A stretch of DNA of 64,000 nucleotides from JBCCJA01 sp039045975 (GTDB taxonomy: Bacteria; Planctomycetota; Planctomycetia; Planctomycetales; Planctomycetaceae), in assembly GCA_039045975.1 (NCBI GenBank), contig JBCCJA010000011.1, positions 1 through 64,000 of the forward strand, in the 5' to 3' direction. Position 1 is the stretch's first letter, and each line of letters opens with the position of its first letter. The position numbers and the translations under genes were made by a program. The notes beneath the pieces are model-generated. The model worked only from the letters and a program-made list of their open reading frames with translations. It was not told where the DNA came from and did not search any database. Positions 29,057 through 37,276 of this stretch are shown here, in pieces.

Positions 29057-29746
29057 ATGATACTTCTCCATGTGTTCTTTGCTCTAAGCACGTTCGTGAA
29101 AGAGTTATTCGAATTTCTTGCGGCGATCGCGTGGCCGGTCACGGTTCTTATTATAGCTTATAATTTTCGAGGTGAATTTCGTAAGCTTCTTAGGCGATTG
29201 TCTTCAGCCAAATTCGGCGGCGGTGAATTTGAATTCGGGGAGAACGTCGAAGAGGCGAAGCGACAAGCCCAGAAGTTGGTAGAGCCTGTCGAGGCTCAAT
29301 TCTCTGCATTGACCGCTAAGACAACAGCCGTCACGACTCAAGCCGCCAGAGATGCTTTAACAAAGATGGGTCTCGAGCCTTCGCCGAGCGGTCTGGATCT
29401 GTCAGTGTACCGGAAGGTGGCGGAGGCGGATGCCTCACACGCTGTGTCTTGCGTCGAGTACGAATTAGCGGTTGCTGGTCGGAACTTGGCCCGTCGATAT
29501 GGGTTGGCGTTCGATAAAAGCACTACCGCGACGCAGATATATCAGGGCCTGGTTGACAAGGCTGCGATTTCATATCGGCAGTTTCGGCTTATTAAGGCAT
29601 TGCTTAAAAGTGGGGAAGCCGCCGCGGGCGGTGCGTTCGTGAGTCAGCGTGCAGCCGAAGAGGTGATCGAGATGGCAGATGATTTATTGAAATATTACAA
29701 GAACTGGCTCGGAGACGGCGCGAAGGATACGGTCGAGCCGAGATGA
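29057..29746 (+). CDS. hypothetical membrane-anchored protein, AT-rich
   Basis: 229 residues. One N-terminal membrane segment (FLAAIAWPVTVLIIAYNF, about 20-37) is followed by a basic stretch, then a cytosolic helical domain with a coiled-coil-like region (EEAKRQAQKLVEPVEAQF) and a C-terminal helix bundle (LARRYGLAFDKSTTATQIYQ). Similar architecture occurs in small membrane proteins of unknown role; no catalytic motif is seen. GC is low (26 of 60 at 29161-29220) next to fabI (43 of 60 at 28501-28560). The stop overlaps the NUDIX start (ATGA), so the two are likely cotranslated. Confidence 0.7.
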   Translation: MILLHVFFALSTFVKELFEFLAAIAWPVTVLIIAYNFRGEFRKLLRRLSSAKFGGGEFEFGENVEEAKRQAQKLVEPVEAQFSALTAKTTAVTTQAARDALTKMGLEPSPSGLDLSVYRKVAEADASHAVSCVEYELAVAGRNLARRYGLAFDKSTTATQIYQGLVDKAAISYRQFRLIKALLKSGEAAAGGAFVSQRAAEEVIEMADDLLKYYKNWLGDGAKDTVEPR

Positions 29747-30204
29747 CCGACGAAGACAAAATCTTAAAATTTCCGGTCGATAAATCGGCCCGCGATCCGC
29801 TCACGGTCATCGGGATCGCCGTCGTGCGGGACGCCGCCGATCATTTTCTCGTCGGGACCCGCATGGGGGCCGGGCCGCTGGCGAACTTCGCCGAGTTCCC
29901 CGGTGGGAAACAGGAGGGGGCCGAGTCGCCGGAGGTGACCGCCGTTCGGGAGTGCCTCGAAGAGACCGGCCTGCGGGTGCGGCCGACGGGGCTGCCGGAG
30001 CGGGTCGTGTGGCGGTACGAGCACGGCCGGCTGGAACTCAATTTCGTGCCCTGCGAACGCTGCGAGCACGAACTCGTGCCGCGGGTGCCGTTCCGCTGGA
30101 TCCCGCGCGACGAATTGAGACGGCTGAGTTGGCCGCCGGCCAACGAGGGCCTGATCGAAAAATTCGCCCGCGGCTGGAACCTGCCGACTGAGGGCGTTTC
30201 TTAG
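29743..30204 (+). CDS. NUDIX hydrolase, MutT-like
   Basis: 153 residues. A complete Nudix box is present, GKQEGAESPEVTAVRECLEE followed by TG, fitting GX5EX7REUXEEXG, within a small alpha/beta domain (VIGIAVVRDAADHFLVGTR at the start). The FAEFPGGK segment before the box resembles MutT-type 8-oxo-dGTP hydrolases, but the substrate cannot be assigned. The ATG overlaps the upstream TGA. The stop codon TAG is immediately followed by the outer box of a palindromic element (copy B). Confidence 0.9.
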   Translation: MTDEDKILKFPVDKSARDPLTVIGIAVVRDAADHFLVGTRMGAGPLANFAEFPGGKQEGAESPEVTAVRECLEETGLRVRPTGLPERVVWRYEHGRLELNFVPCERCEHELVPRVPFRWIPRDELRRLSWPPANEGLIEKFARGWNLPTEGVS

Positions 30205-30313
30205 AAGCGATTGCAAAACATCATGTCACTAGCCCGCGGCGCGAGCCGTGGCTGTAGCTCTCGATGTCATACACCCACAGCTCGCGCTGCGGGCTGGTAT
30301 TGCAACCGTTTCT
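30203..30313. repeat. stop-codon palindromic element, copy B (with terminal inverted repeats)
   Basis: The best-preserved copy. Internal arms at 30231-30251 and 30275-30295 are 21 bases with two mismatches. Outer boxes at 30203-30220 and 30296-30313 are 18 bases and inversely repeated with 14 of 18 matches. The left box begins inside the TAG of the NUDIX gene. Box, 4-base gap and 27-base core recur with the same spacing in copy D. The layout resembles a miniature inverted-repeat element. Confidence 0.85.
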
Positions 30314-30330
30314 AGAGCGATCACGCTCTA
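30313..30330. repeat. short hairpin TAGAGCG / CGCTCTA
   Basis: Seven-base arms around an ATCA loop, directly adjoining the right end of copy B. A further CGCTCTA word occurs near 30413. Significance unclear. Confidence 0.35.
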
Positions 30331-30429
30331 CGTGTAGCTGTGTAGGAACGCCATCGATCCATCGATCGTTTGCTGTTCCGTTGCCGGGACACGCTGCGGC
30401 TATCTCGATGTCGCTCTAAGTTGTTCCGT

Positions 30430-30448
30430 CGGACGCCCGCGGCGTCCG
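30430..30448 (-). terminator. hairpin at the end of the DUF1501 gene (possible terminator)
   Basis: CGGACGC and GCGTCCG (7-base arms) around CCGCG lie immediately after the minus-strand stop codon. Only a weak A/T-rich stretch follows, so termination is plausible but not certain. Confidence 0.45.
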
Positions 30449-31732
30449 TTACGAGAACAGTTCGGTGACGACGGCGCCGTCGTCGACCGTTTTGAACGGG
30501 CGGCCCGAGGGGCTCCAGATCTCGCGGTCGGCGTCGATGCCGAGGGAGTGGCAGCAGGAGCGGAGCAGGTCGGTGATCGTGACCGGACGGTCGGTCACCT
30601 CGTGTCCGCCTGCCGACGTTTCGCCGATCACCTGCCCGCCGCGGACGCCGCCGCCGGCCAGGAGTACGTTGTAAGCCTTCGGGAAGTGATTCCGCCCGGC
30701 GGCGTTGGTGATCTTCGGCGTGCGGCCGAACTCGCCGGCGACGACGACGAGCGTCTTCTCAAGCATCCCGCGGGCTTCGAGGTCGTCGACGAGGGCGGCG
30801 ACGGCTCGGTCGACGGGCGGGGCGAGCGACGCGACGCGTCCGAACCCGTCGGCGTGCGTGTCCCAGCCGTCGGAGACCACTTCGACGAACGTCACGCCCC
30901 GCTCGACGAGGCGGCGGGCCATCAGGCAGCCGTCGCCGAACGGTGTTTCGCCATACGCGGTCCGGACCGATCGTGGCTCGCCCTCGACGGAGAACGCGTC
31001 GAGCCGTTTCGACAGCGTGAGGTTGATCGCCGCGTCGTACAGGCCGTCGTGGCCCGAGGTGTCGCCGACGGCGAGTGCCTGTTGCAGGTCACGGCGAAGG
31101 GCGTCCCGCCGGCGGAGCTCGTCGGCGGTCGTCGACGGCCGCATTTCGTCGGGCAGGCGTCCCGCCGTTCGCATTTTCATCGGGTCGTAAGCGGTGCCTA
31201 GGAAGGTCGCCGAGCGGCCCTCGTCGGTGCGGAACGCGCTGCCGACGGCGACGCTGCCGGGCAGGTCGCCGCCCGCCCGGTTTCGTTGGTGGACGACACG
31301 AGCGCCGAAGCCGGGGTGCCGCACCGACGGGACCGGCCGGAAGCCGGTGTGACTCTGGTACGAGGCCCGCGTGTGGTCGGCCTCTTTGCCGGTCATCGAG
31401 CGGACGACGGCGAAGCGGTCGAGGGCGGCGGCGACGCGGGGCCAATGCTCGGCGACGCGGACGCCGGGGACCGCGGTCTCGATCGCCGCCGTCGGCCCGC
31501 CGGGCTCCGTGCCGGGCTTCGGCGAGAAGGTCTCGAACTGACTCGGCCCGCCCGCGAGCCAGAGGAGGATCATCGACCGCTCCTCGCGACGGAGCTGGTC
31601 GGCGTGTGCGGCGACGACCGGCCCGAACCCGGCCGCGTGTAGTCCCGCCCCGGCGACGGCGACGGTCGCGTCGCCGAGCCAGCGACGCCGCGGCCCGGCG
31701 GCCGTTCGCGGCAGACGACGGGGTGAGTTCAT
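30449..31732 (-). CDS. DUF1501 (sulfatase-like fold) secreted protein
   Basis: 427 residues. DUF1501 proteins are abundant in planctomycetes and are paired with DUF1549/DUF1553 partners. An arginine-rich leader (PRRRWLGDATVAVAG) suggests Tat export. Family segments: MILLWLAGGPSQFETFSPKP, FGDGCLMARRLVERGVTFVE, WDTHADGF and VVVAGEFGRTPKITNAAGRN HFPK-type metal-site residues as in alkaline-phosphatase superfamily members. The function is unproven in the family. The ATG at 31732 is preferred over a GTG at 31744. It follows the DUF1549 gene by 45 bases in an operon. Confidence 0.9.
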   Translation of the reverse strand: MNSPRRLPRTAAGPRRRWLGDATVAVAGAGLHAAGFGPVVAAHADQLRREERSMILLWLAGGPSQFETFSPKPGTEPGGPTAAIETAVPGVRVAEHWPRVAAALDRFAVVRSMTGKEADHTRASYQSHTGFRPVPSVRHPGFGARVVHQRNRAGGDLPGSVAVGSAFRTDEGRSATFLGTAYDPMKMRTAGRLPDEMRPSTTADELRRRDALRRDLQQALAVGDTSGHDGLYDAAINLTLSKRLDAFSVEGEPRSVRTAYGETPFGDGCLMARRLVERGVTFVEVVSDGWDTHADGFGRVASLAPPVDRAVAALVDDLEARGMLEKTLVVVAGEFGRTPKITNAAGRNHFPKAYNVLLAGGGVRGGQVIGETSAGGHEVTDRPVTITDLLRSCCHSLGIDADREIWSPSGRPFKTVDDGAVVTELFS

Positions 31733-31777
31733 GGCCAACAGCACGGTCCGGCGGGGCGGGTAAACAGCGTGAACAGT

Positions 31778-33577
31778 CTACCGACGAGACACGAACTCGA
31801 CGTGATTGAGTAACGCCCACGCGAGGTCGGTATAGGCGGCCCGGCGGTCGTCGGAAGCCGCCATGTGCGACGTGGCGACGGTCCGCTCGGCGGGCCGCGG
31901 GTCTCGCCCGAGCATATGACGGTATAGCCGCGTGACCGCGTCCTCGTCGTCGGCCGAGGCCCTGAGGAGCCTCGCGATCGGCGTGGAGCCGCGGGCCGTC
32001 AGCGTCCACGCCAGCCTCGCGTCGTTCATCAGCGTGAGGGCCTGTCGGACGCCGCCGGTGATCGACCGGCGGTCGAGCGACGGATCGTACAGAAAGCGTG
32101 CGGCGAGGTCGTTCCGGACGGACGGGGAGAGGCCGAGCGCGTCGTCGACGAGGTTGGCGATCGTCTCGCCGCGGAGCCGGGTCGGTGCCGTCGCCGCGAA
32201 GGGGTGCCCGAGTTCGGGGTCGGCCCGCCCGGCGTCGACGGCGCGGCGGTACGCCCGCGTGCGGAGGACGACCGCGAAGAGCCGGCGAATGTCGCGGCCG
32301 GAGCGGGCGAAGTCTTCGGTTAATATCTCGAACGCGTCCGGGGCCAGTGTCTGGCGGTCGGGCCCGAGGTCGTCGACGGGGGAGACGAAGCCCGCGCCGA
32401 CCAATTCCGCCCAGACGCGGTTCACGAAGGCGCGGTCGAGCCAGCGGCCGTCCGGGTCGGTCAATCCGGCGGCCGCGTCGGCACGCAGCTCGGGGTCGGT
32501 CCGGCCGCGTTGCAGTTCCCTCCGCCGCGACGCGCGTGCGGCCGGCGAGTCGCTCGGCGGCTTCGCCGGGCCGGTTCGCTTTATGAACAGTCCAGGGACG
32601 ATCGGCTCGCCGCGGCTGCGGCCGTCGTCAAGGTCTGCCATGAAATAAGTAGAGCGGGCCGCGTCGGACGGCGGGACGCGGAGTAGGTCTTCGGCGGCGA
32701 GTCGGCCGTCCTCGTCGCCGACTTCGTCGACCCACCTTAAAAACCGTCGGAGTATGGCCGCGTTCGACCCCCGCCGGCCGCGGATGTCGGCCTCGGAGAC
32801 CGCCCCGTCTTTATCGCTATCGTATTTCCGCACGAGGGCCGACGGGTTCGTCCTCGCCAGGGCCGTGAGGTCGTCGATCTCGTCGGCATAGACGGTTTTT
32901 AAAACCCGACCGTCGGCCCGACCGGATCGATAGCGGACGCCCGAGAAGTACGCCGCGAAGCGGTGGAAATCGCTCCGCGTCCAGATGTCGAACGGGTGGT
33001 CGTGGCAGTTCGCGCACGCGATCTGGCTGCCGAGGAAGATCCGGCCGGCCTCGGCCGCGATTTCTTCCGGGTCGGCCGCGTAAGCGGCGATGAAGGCGGC
33101 GGCGCCGTTTTGGAGGGCGTCGCCTTCGGCGGTGATCATCGCCGCGACGATCGCGTCCCAGCCGTCCCCTGCGTTCCAGCGTTCGCCGAGCCACTCCGTG
33201 AAGGTCGGGCGGAGTTCCTGGGCCCGCCGGTCCGTGATGCGGGTGAAGATCGCGTCGCGGAACAGGGCCGCCCAATGCCTCCCGAAGCGGCCGTCGGCGA
33301 GCAGCCGGGCGATCGCGTCGTCCCGCGCGAAATCACCCGACGTTGCCGCGTCGATCACGTCGGCAGGGGGAAGCCGGCCGACGACGTCGAGCCACAGCCG
33401 GACCGCGTACGCCGGGTCGTCGGCCAGCGGGGCGGGCGTGACGCCCCGGTCTTGCAGTTCCGCTTCGATCACGCGGTCGACTTCGGCCGCGACTGCTGCG
33501 GGGGACGGCAACGGCTCGGACGCGTGCGCGACCGATGCCAGCGGGATCATCAAACCCACGATCGCCGGCCCGACCAT
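31778..33577 (-). CDS. DUF1549/DUF1553 secreted protein with CxxCH motif
   Basis: 599 residues. Predicted export signal (MVGPAIVGLMIPLASVAHAS). The DUF1549 domain follows (LWLDVVGRLPPADVIDA), then the conserved CANCHDHPFDIW, which is CxxCH and may bind heme or another metal. An EF-hand-like loop (DSDKDGAVSEAD) and the DUF1553 domain come next (DRAFVNRVWAELVGAGFV, GETIANLVDDALGLS). Start choice is uncertain: a GTG at 33655 is in frame but nearly abuts the upstream terminator's T tract, so I use the ATG at 33577. It forms an operon with the DUF1501 gene; the pair is known to be linked, but its substrate is unknown. Confidence 0.88.
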   Translation of the reverse strand: MVGPAIVGLMIPLASVAHASEPLPSPAAVAAEVDRVIEAELQDRGVTPAPLADDPAYAVRLWLDVVGRLPPADVIDAATSGDFARDDAIARLLADGRFGRHWAALFRDAIFTRITDRRAQELRPTFTEWLGERWNAGDGWDAIVAAMITAEGDALQNGAAAFIAAYAADPEEIAAEAGRIFLGSQIACANCHDHPFDIWTRSDFHRFAAYFSGVRYRSGRADGRVLKTVYADEIDDLTALARTNPSALVRKYDSDKDGAVSEADIRGRRGSNAAILRRFLRWVDEVGDEDGRLAAEDLLRVPPSDAARSTYFMADLDDGRSRGEPIVPGLFIKRTGPAKPPSDSPAARASRRRELQRGRTDPELRADAAAGLTDPDGRWLDRAFVNRVWAELVGAGFVSPVDDLGPDRQTLAPDAFEILTEDFARSGRDIRRLFAVVLRTRAYRRAVDAGRADPELGHPFAATAPTRLRGETIANLVDDALGLSPSVRNDLAARFLYDPSLDRRSITGGVRQALTLMNDARLAWTLTARGSTPIARLLRASADDEDAVTRLYRHMLGRDPRPAERTVATSHMAASDDRRAAYTDLAWALLNHVEFVSRR

Positions 33578-33659
33578 CGAACACAGACCGGGTCGGTCGA
33601 CCGTCGCGGGTGGCGGCTGCGGCGGGGCCTCGGCGGTCGGCAAGTCGGCGAGCACTGCG

Positions 33660-33698
33660 CAAAGAAAAACGGGCGGCGGATTATAATCCGCCGCCCGT
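33660..33698 (-). terminator. intrinsic terminator of the beta-barrel gene (30-bp perfect palindrome)
   Basis: Bases 33669-33698 form a perfect 30-base palindrome (arm ACGGGCGGCGGATTA). On the minus strand it is followed by GTTTTTCTTT. It lies 67 bases past the barrel gene stop and directly ahead of the DUF1549 gene, separating the two transcription units. Confidence 0.9.
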
Positions 33699-33764
33699 GG
33701 TCACTTCGCTGCGAATTCTGCCGTCGCGAGGTTTATCGGCCTCCGACGGCAGCCCCGTCGGCGG

Positions 33765-35189
33765 TCACCAGGTCAGGCCCGAGCCGATCGAGAAGCCGAT
33801 CAGATCGAGGTCGAGGCCGGTCGAGATCGCGCCGGCGGAGGCGTACCCGTTCGGCAGGGTGACCTGCGAGAAGGTCGACGCGATCGCGCCGGTCGCGTTC
33901 CAGTACTGGTACTCGAACGCGGCCCGGATGAAGGCGTCGGCGCAGATGCACTTCAGCGGGAAGCGATACTCGCCGCCGAGTTGGACCTCGAGGATGAACA
34001 GCTCGTCGTCCTGGTCGATCGCGTAGTAGTCGCCGTCGAAGTCGGCGGCCCGTTCGTTGGTGGCGGGGCCGGTCGAGGGCGTCGGCGGATACAGGTTGCC
34101 CGACGCGTGCACGAACGTGTTCGCCGCGTTGTGCGTGTCGCCGAACAGGACCGAGCCGCGGAACCCGCCGAACAGGTGGAACCCGCTGCAGAACAGCTGA
34201 CGCGTGATCTGACCGCCGAACGTCACGCCCGTGCCGTTGAAGCTCGCCAGGGCGGTCGACGACGTCGAGAAGATCTCGCTGAAGAACTCTTCCTGGTTCG
34301 CCAGGAACTGCGTCGAGTCGTACTCGGCGTGCCGCAGGCCCGCGAAGAACAGGCCGTCGCCGTTGCAGAAGTTGAAGTACCGCTGCGCCTCGATGTCGAC
34401 GGTGAACAGGTCAAAGCTCGTCGTGCCGAACGTCGACGTCTGGCCGACGGCGCCGAACGGGACGAGCGAGTTCGCGACCTGCTGGACCTCGAAGTACCGG
34501 AACGCCACGCCGTAGCAGCCCGAGCGGACGCCGAGCGTCAGCCGCGGGGCGACGACGAGGTCGTCGAAGTCGTTCGACGCCCGCGTGAAGTTGTTATTCA
34601 CGGCGAACGGCGTCGCGGCCTCGCAGAACAGCTCGTTGTGCAGGCCGCTGACGATCGGGAACAGGAAGACCGACTCGACCTGGGCGAAGACGTGCTTCGG
34701 CGCTTTCGGAGCAGCGACGCAGCCGACGCCGTAAGCCGTCGTGCCACACCCGGCGGGCCCGCACGCCCCGGTCCCGCAAGCCGCCGTACCGCAGGCCCCG
34801 CCGTAAGCCGGGGCGGGGGCGTGATAGACCGGCGCGTGGTGCGTGACGGTCGGGCCGCAGTTGCCGGTCTGGCAGGCGACCGGCGTGACTTCCGTCACGG
34901 TCGCCGACACCGGCGTGACTGTCTGCGGCCTGACGGCCGCCCGCGGGGCGGGCGTGGCCGTCGCCGGGACGAGCAGTTCGCCCGTGTAGGCGTCGTAAGT
35001 GCCGTAGGGCTCGACGTGCCCGTTCGCGACGCCGACGCCGTACGGGTCGTTGTAGCCGACCGGGCTGGCCTGCGAAGCGGCGGCCCGCGTCGCCCAGGAC
35101 GGCGGGGCGAGCTCGGCGGCGAACGCGGCCGCCGGGATGAACGAAATCAGGACGGCCGAGAGTCGGACCGTGAGGCGGGTGCGGGACAT
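33765..35189 (-). CDS. outer-membrane beta-barrel protein with Cys-rich linker
   Basis: 474 residues. Signal peptide (MSRTRLTVRLSAVLISFIPA...AAFAAE), a low-complexity Pro/Ala/Thr and Cys/Gly region (about 80-160, CGTAACGTGACGPAGCG), then a barrel of alternating hydrophobic strands beginning HVFAQVESVFLFPIVSG and ending GFSIGSGLTW. Internal segments such as QLGGEYRFPLKCICADAFIR fit planctomycete barrels of the Lpg1974/BBP7-like type. The role is probably a porin or surface protein. GGAGG five bases before the ATG at 35189 fixes the start; a longer open frame upstream lacks a signal peptide. It ends at a strong terminator. Confidence 0.82.
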   Translation of the reverse strand: MSRTRLTVRLSAVLISFIPAAAFAAELAPPSWATRAAASQASPVGYNDPYGVGVANGHVEPYGTYDAYTGELLVPATATPAPRAAVRPQTVTPVSATVTEVTPVACQTGNCGPTVTHHAPVYHAPAPAYGGACGTAACGTGACGPAGCGTTAYGVGCVAAPKAPKHVFAQVESVFLFPIVSGLHNELFCEAATPFAVNNNFTRASNDFDDLVVAPRLTLGVRSGCYGVAFRYFEVQQVANSLVPFGAVGQTSTFGTTSFDLFTVDIEAQRYFNFCNGDGLFFAGLRHAEYDSTQFLANQEEFFSEIFSTSSTALASFNGTGVTFGGQITRQLFCSGFHLFGGFRGSVLFGDTHNAANTFVHASGNLYPPTPSTGPATNERAADFDGDYYAIDQDDELFILEVQLGGEYRFPLKCICADAFIRAAFEYQYWNATGAIASTFSQVTLPNGYASAGAISTGLDLDLIGFSIGSGLTW

Positions 35190-35555
35190 CGATACCTCCG
35201 AAGGACAGCGGCCGACCGGGCCGGCGGGCGTCGGGACTTCCGTGTGCGGTGGGGCGTTTCCGTGTCGCGGCCGACGTGCGGGCGGCCGCTCGCACCCGCT
35301 CCCAACGGACCGCGGGCTGTCACACCGCATCGGCGTTACGGGCCGACCGACTCGCACGACCGGCCCCCGCGCCGCACCGGCGGAGCAAGCGTTCGTTCCC
35401 GCCCGTCCCGTTCCGGAGGGACGACCGTTTTAAGTTCCGGCCCCACGGTCGCGATCGTTCTGTCGCCAAGAAATCGGCGTCGTGAGCCGGCCCTCGCTGT
35501 CGGCCCGTGCTTCGCGGATTTAACTTCTTAAGCTCATCGCCACGCGAGAGGCAAA
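35190..35555. other. intergenic region upstream of the barrel gene and the WGR-SMI1 gene
   Basis: This 366-base divergent intergenic stretch is GC-rich with no gene. It should hold the promoters of both flanking genes, but I see no convincing -35/-10 pair. A short AT-richer patch (about 35518-35540) lies just before the plus-strand gene. Confidence 0.5.
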
Positions 35556-36326
35556 ATGCCGGTCGGAAGAATGACGCGACTCTATTTCGATGACGGGCGG
35601 GTCCGAAGCTTCTGGCACGGACGGACCGTCGGTCGCGTGCGGGTCACGACTGCGGGGCCGACCGGTATGACGGGACGCACGACCCGTCGTGAGTTCTCGA
35701 CCGCGGCGTCCGCGAGGGCGAGTTTGAAGAGTCTGGCAGAGAAGAAGCGGGCTTCAGGTTTCCGTGACTACGATCCGGACGCGGTCGCGGTGTACCGGCC
35801 GAAGGGGCGTCGGCCGGCCACCGAGAAGCAGTTAGACAAACTCGCGGTGGCGGTCGGCTATCAAATCCCCGACGAATATCTCCGCTTTTTGAGGACGGCG
35901 AACGGCGGCTACCCGCTCCCCGGCTACATCGCGATCCCCGACCCGCCTTACGGCGTCGGGACGTGGGGCGCAGGTCTACTGCCGGGACTGTTCGCCGACG
36001 AGACTGATCCGCTCAGCCTGTGGTGGTATTTGCGGCGGACGTCGCCGTTGCTGCCGGACGGGGTCTTGCCGGTCGCAGTCGACAGCGACACGTTCGGCCT
36101 CTGGCTCGGCGAGCCGCACGCCGTCTACAAGTTCGACCACGAAGAGCCGTCGGGCGAGGAAGACGAGGACGGCAACGTCGCCTGGACCTGGGACGACGCC
36201 GTCGTCGTCGCCCAGTCGTTCGACGAGTTCCTCGGCCGGATCGCGAACTTGGCCGCCGACGAGCCGGACGCCTACAGGCCGGCCCCGCCCGACGGATGGA
36301 CGCCGTACCGACCGTCCTGCGGCTGA
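35556..36326 (+). CDS. WGR-like plus SMI1/KNR4-family fusion protein
   Basis: 256 residues. The N-terminal ~70 residues have the WGR fold pattern (RLYFDDGRVRSFWHG, then RVRVTTAGPTGMTGR, EFSTAASARASLKSLAEKK), although the eponymous Trp-Gly-Arg is replaced. The C-terminal part (about 80-240) is an SMI1/KNR4 domain: IPDEYLRFLRTANGGYPLPG, ETDPLSLWWYLRR, LLPVAVDS-type and FDEFLGRIANL. SMI1/KNR4 proteins often serve as immunity or interaction modules. GAGAGG-CAAA precedes the ATG. It lies 22 bases before tRNA-Pro on the opposite strand. Confidence 0.75.
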   Translation: MPVGRMTRLYFDDGRVRSFWHGRTVGRVRVTTAGPTGMTGRTTRREFSTAASARASLKSLAEKKRASGFRDYDPDAVAVYRPKGRRPATEKQLDKLAVAVGYQIPDEYLRFLRTANGGYPLPGYIAIPDPPYGVGTWGAGLLPGLFADETDPLSLWWYLRRTSPLLPDGVLPVAVDSDTFGLWLGEPHAVYKFDHEEPSGEEDEDGNVAWTWDDAVVVAQSFDEFLGRIANLAADEPDAYRPAPPDGWTPYRPSCG

Positions 36327-36347
36327 CGCCGGCAGCGGGCGGGCGAT

Positions 36348-36421
<74 letters not shown>

Positions 36422-36544
36422 CCGGCCTCCGGCTCTCGGCGGAGCGTACCGACTCGCTTGTCTTGCGACACCCACGGCCCCGTGGCCGTTCGGGCGGGCC
36501 GGCCTAAAACTCCGGGCGCCCGCCAATCAGCCACTGGACGTCGC

Positions 36545-37252
36545 ATGGTTACCGCATTGAATCGCGTTCCAGAGCCGGCCGTCGAAGACGCCTCTGCCGA
36601 GGCCGAAGTCTACGACAAGATGGATCACACGGCGGTCAACGAGGCGTTCTGTGTCGACCTGCTCGCGGCGGTCGAGACGGCCGGGTTGGGGCCGAAGCTG
36701 CACGACGGGGTCGATCCGCTGCGACTGCTTGATGTCGGGACCGGGACCGCGCGGATCCCGATCATGCTCGCCCGACGGCCGATCTTCCTGAAGCCGATCG
36801 TCGTGGAGCCCGACGAGGCGATGCTCAATCGCGCACGGCTCAACATGTATGCGTCGGGCCTGCAGGCGAACATCGACCTGCGGGCCGGGGCGGCCGGGTC
36901 CCTCGAATTCGAGGACGGGGCCTTCGACGCCGTGATGTCCAACAGCGTGTTGCATCACATGGACGATGTGACCGCCGGGCTCGCGGACATGGTCCGCGTG
37001 TTGAGGCCTGGCGGCCTGTTGTTCGTACGGGACCTCGCACGGCCGGCGAGCGAGCAAGACGTTACGGAACTCGTCACACGTCACGCCTCAAGCGAGCCCG
37101 AGGCGGCGAAGACGTTACTCGAGCAATCTCTGCGGGCGGCTTACACGCCCGACGAGATCACCGAAATCGCCAAAGCCGTAGGGCTGCCCGACGCGGACCT
37201 GGTAATGTCGTCCGATCGTCATTGGACCCTGTCCGCGGTCAAACCCGGTTAA
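36545..37252 (+). CDS. class I SAM-dependent methyltransferase
   Basis: 235 residues. Motif I LLDVGTGTARIPIMLA, acidic residue of strand 2 in IVVEPDEAML, motif near DLRAGAAGSLEFEDGAFDAV and the post-motif segment SNSVLHHMDDVTAG with VLRPGGLLFVRDL define a Rossmann methyltransferase of the Methyltransf_11/25 type. The substrate cannot be read from the sequence. The ATG at 36545 begins a well-composed N-terminus; upstream in-frame codons overlap the tRNA and the WGR gene and are rejected. Confidence 0.88.
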   Translation: MVTALNRVPEPAVEDASAEAEVYDKMDHTAVNEAFCVDLLAAVETAGLGPKLHDGVDPLRLLDVGTGTARIPIMLARRPIFLKPIVVEPDEAMLNRARLNMYASGLQANIDLRAGAAGSLEFEDGAFDAVMSNSVLHHMDDVTAGLADMVRVLRPGGLLFVRDLARPASEQDVTELVTRHASSEPEAAKTLLEQSLRAAYTPDEITEIAKAVGLPDADLVMSSDRHWTLSAVKPG

Positions 37253-37276
37253 CGGATCGCCGGCGGTGGATGCGAT

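Noticed and set aside
33981..35531. A 516-codon plus-strand open frame opposite the beta-barrel gene
   Set aside because: Antisense artefact. The minus-strand gene has a signal peptide, a clear Shine-Dalgarno site and a terminator.
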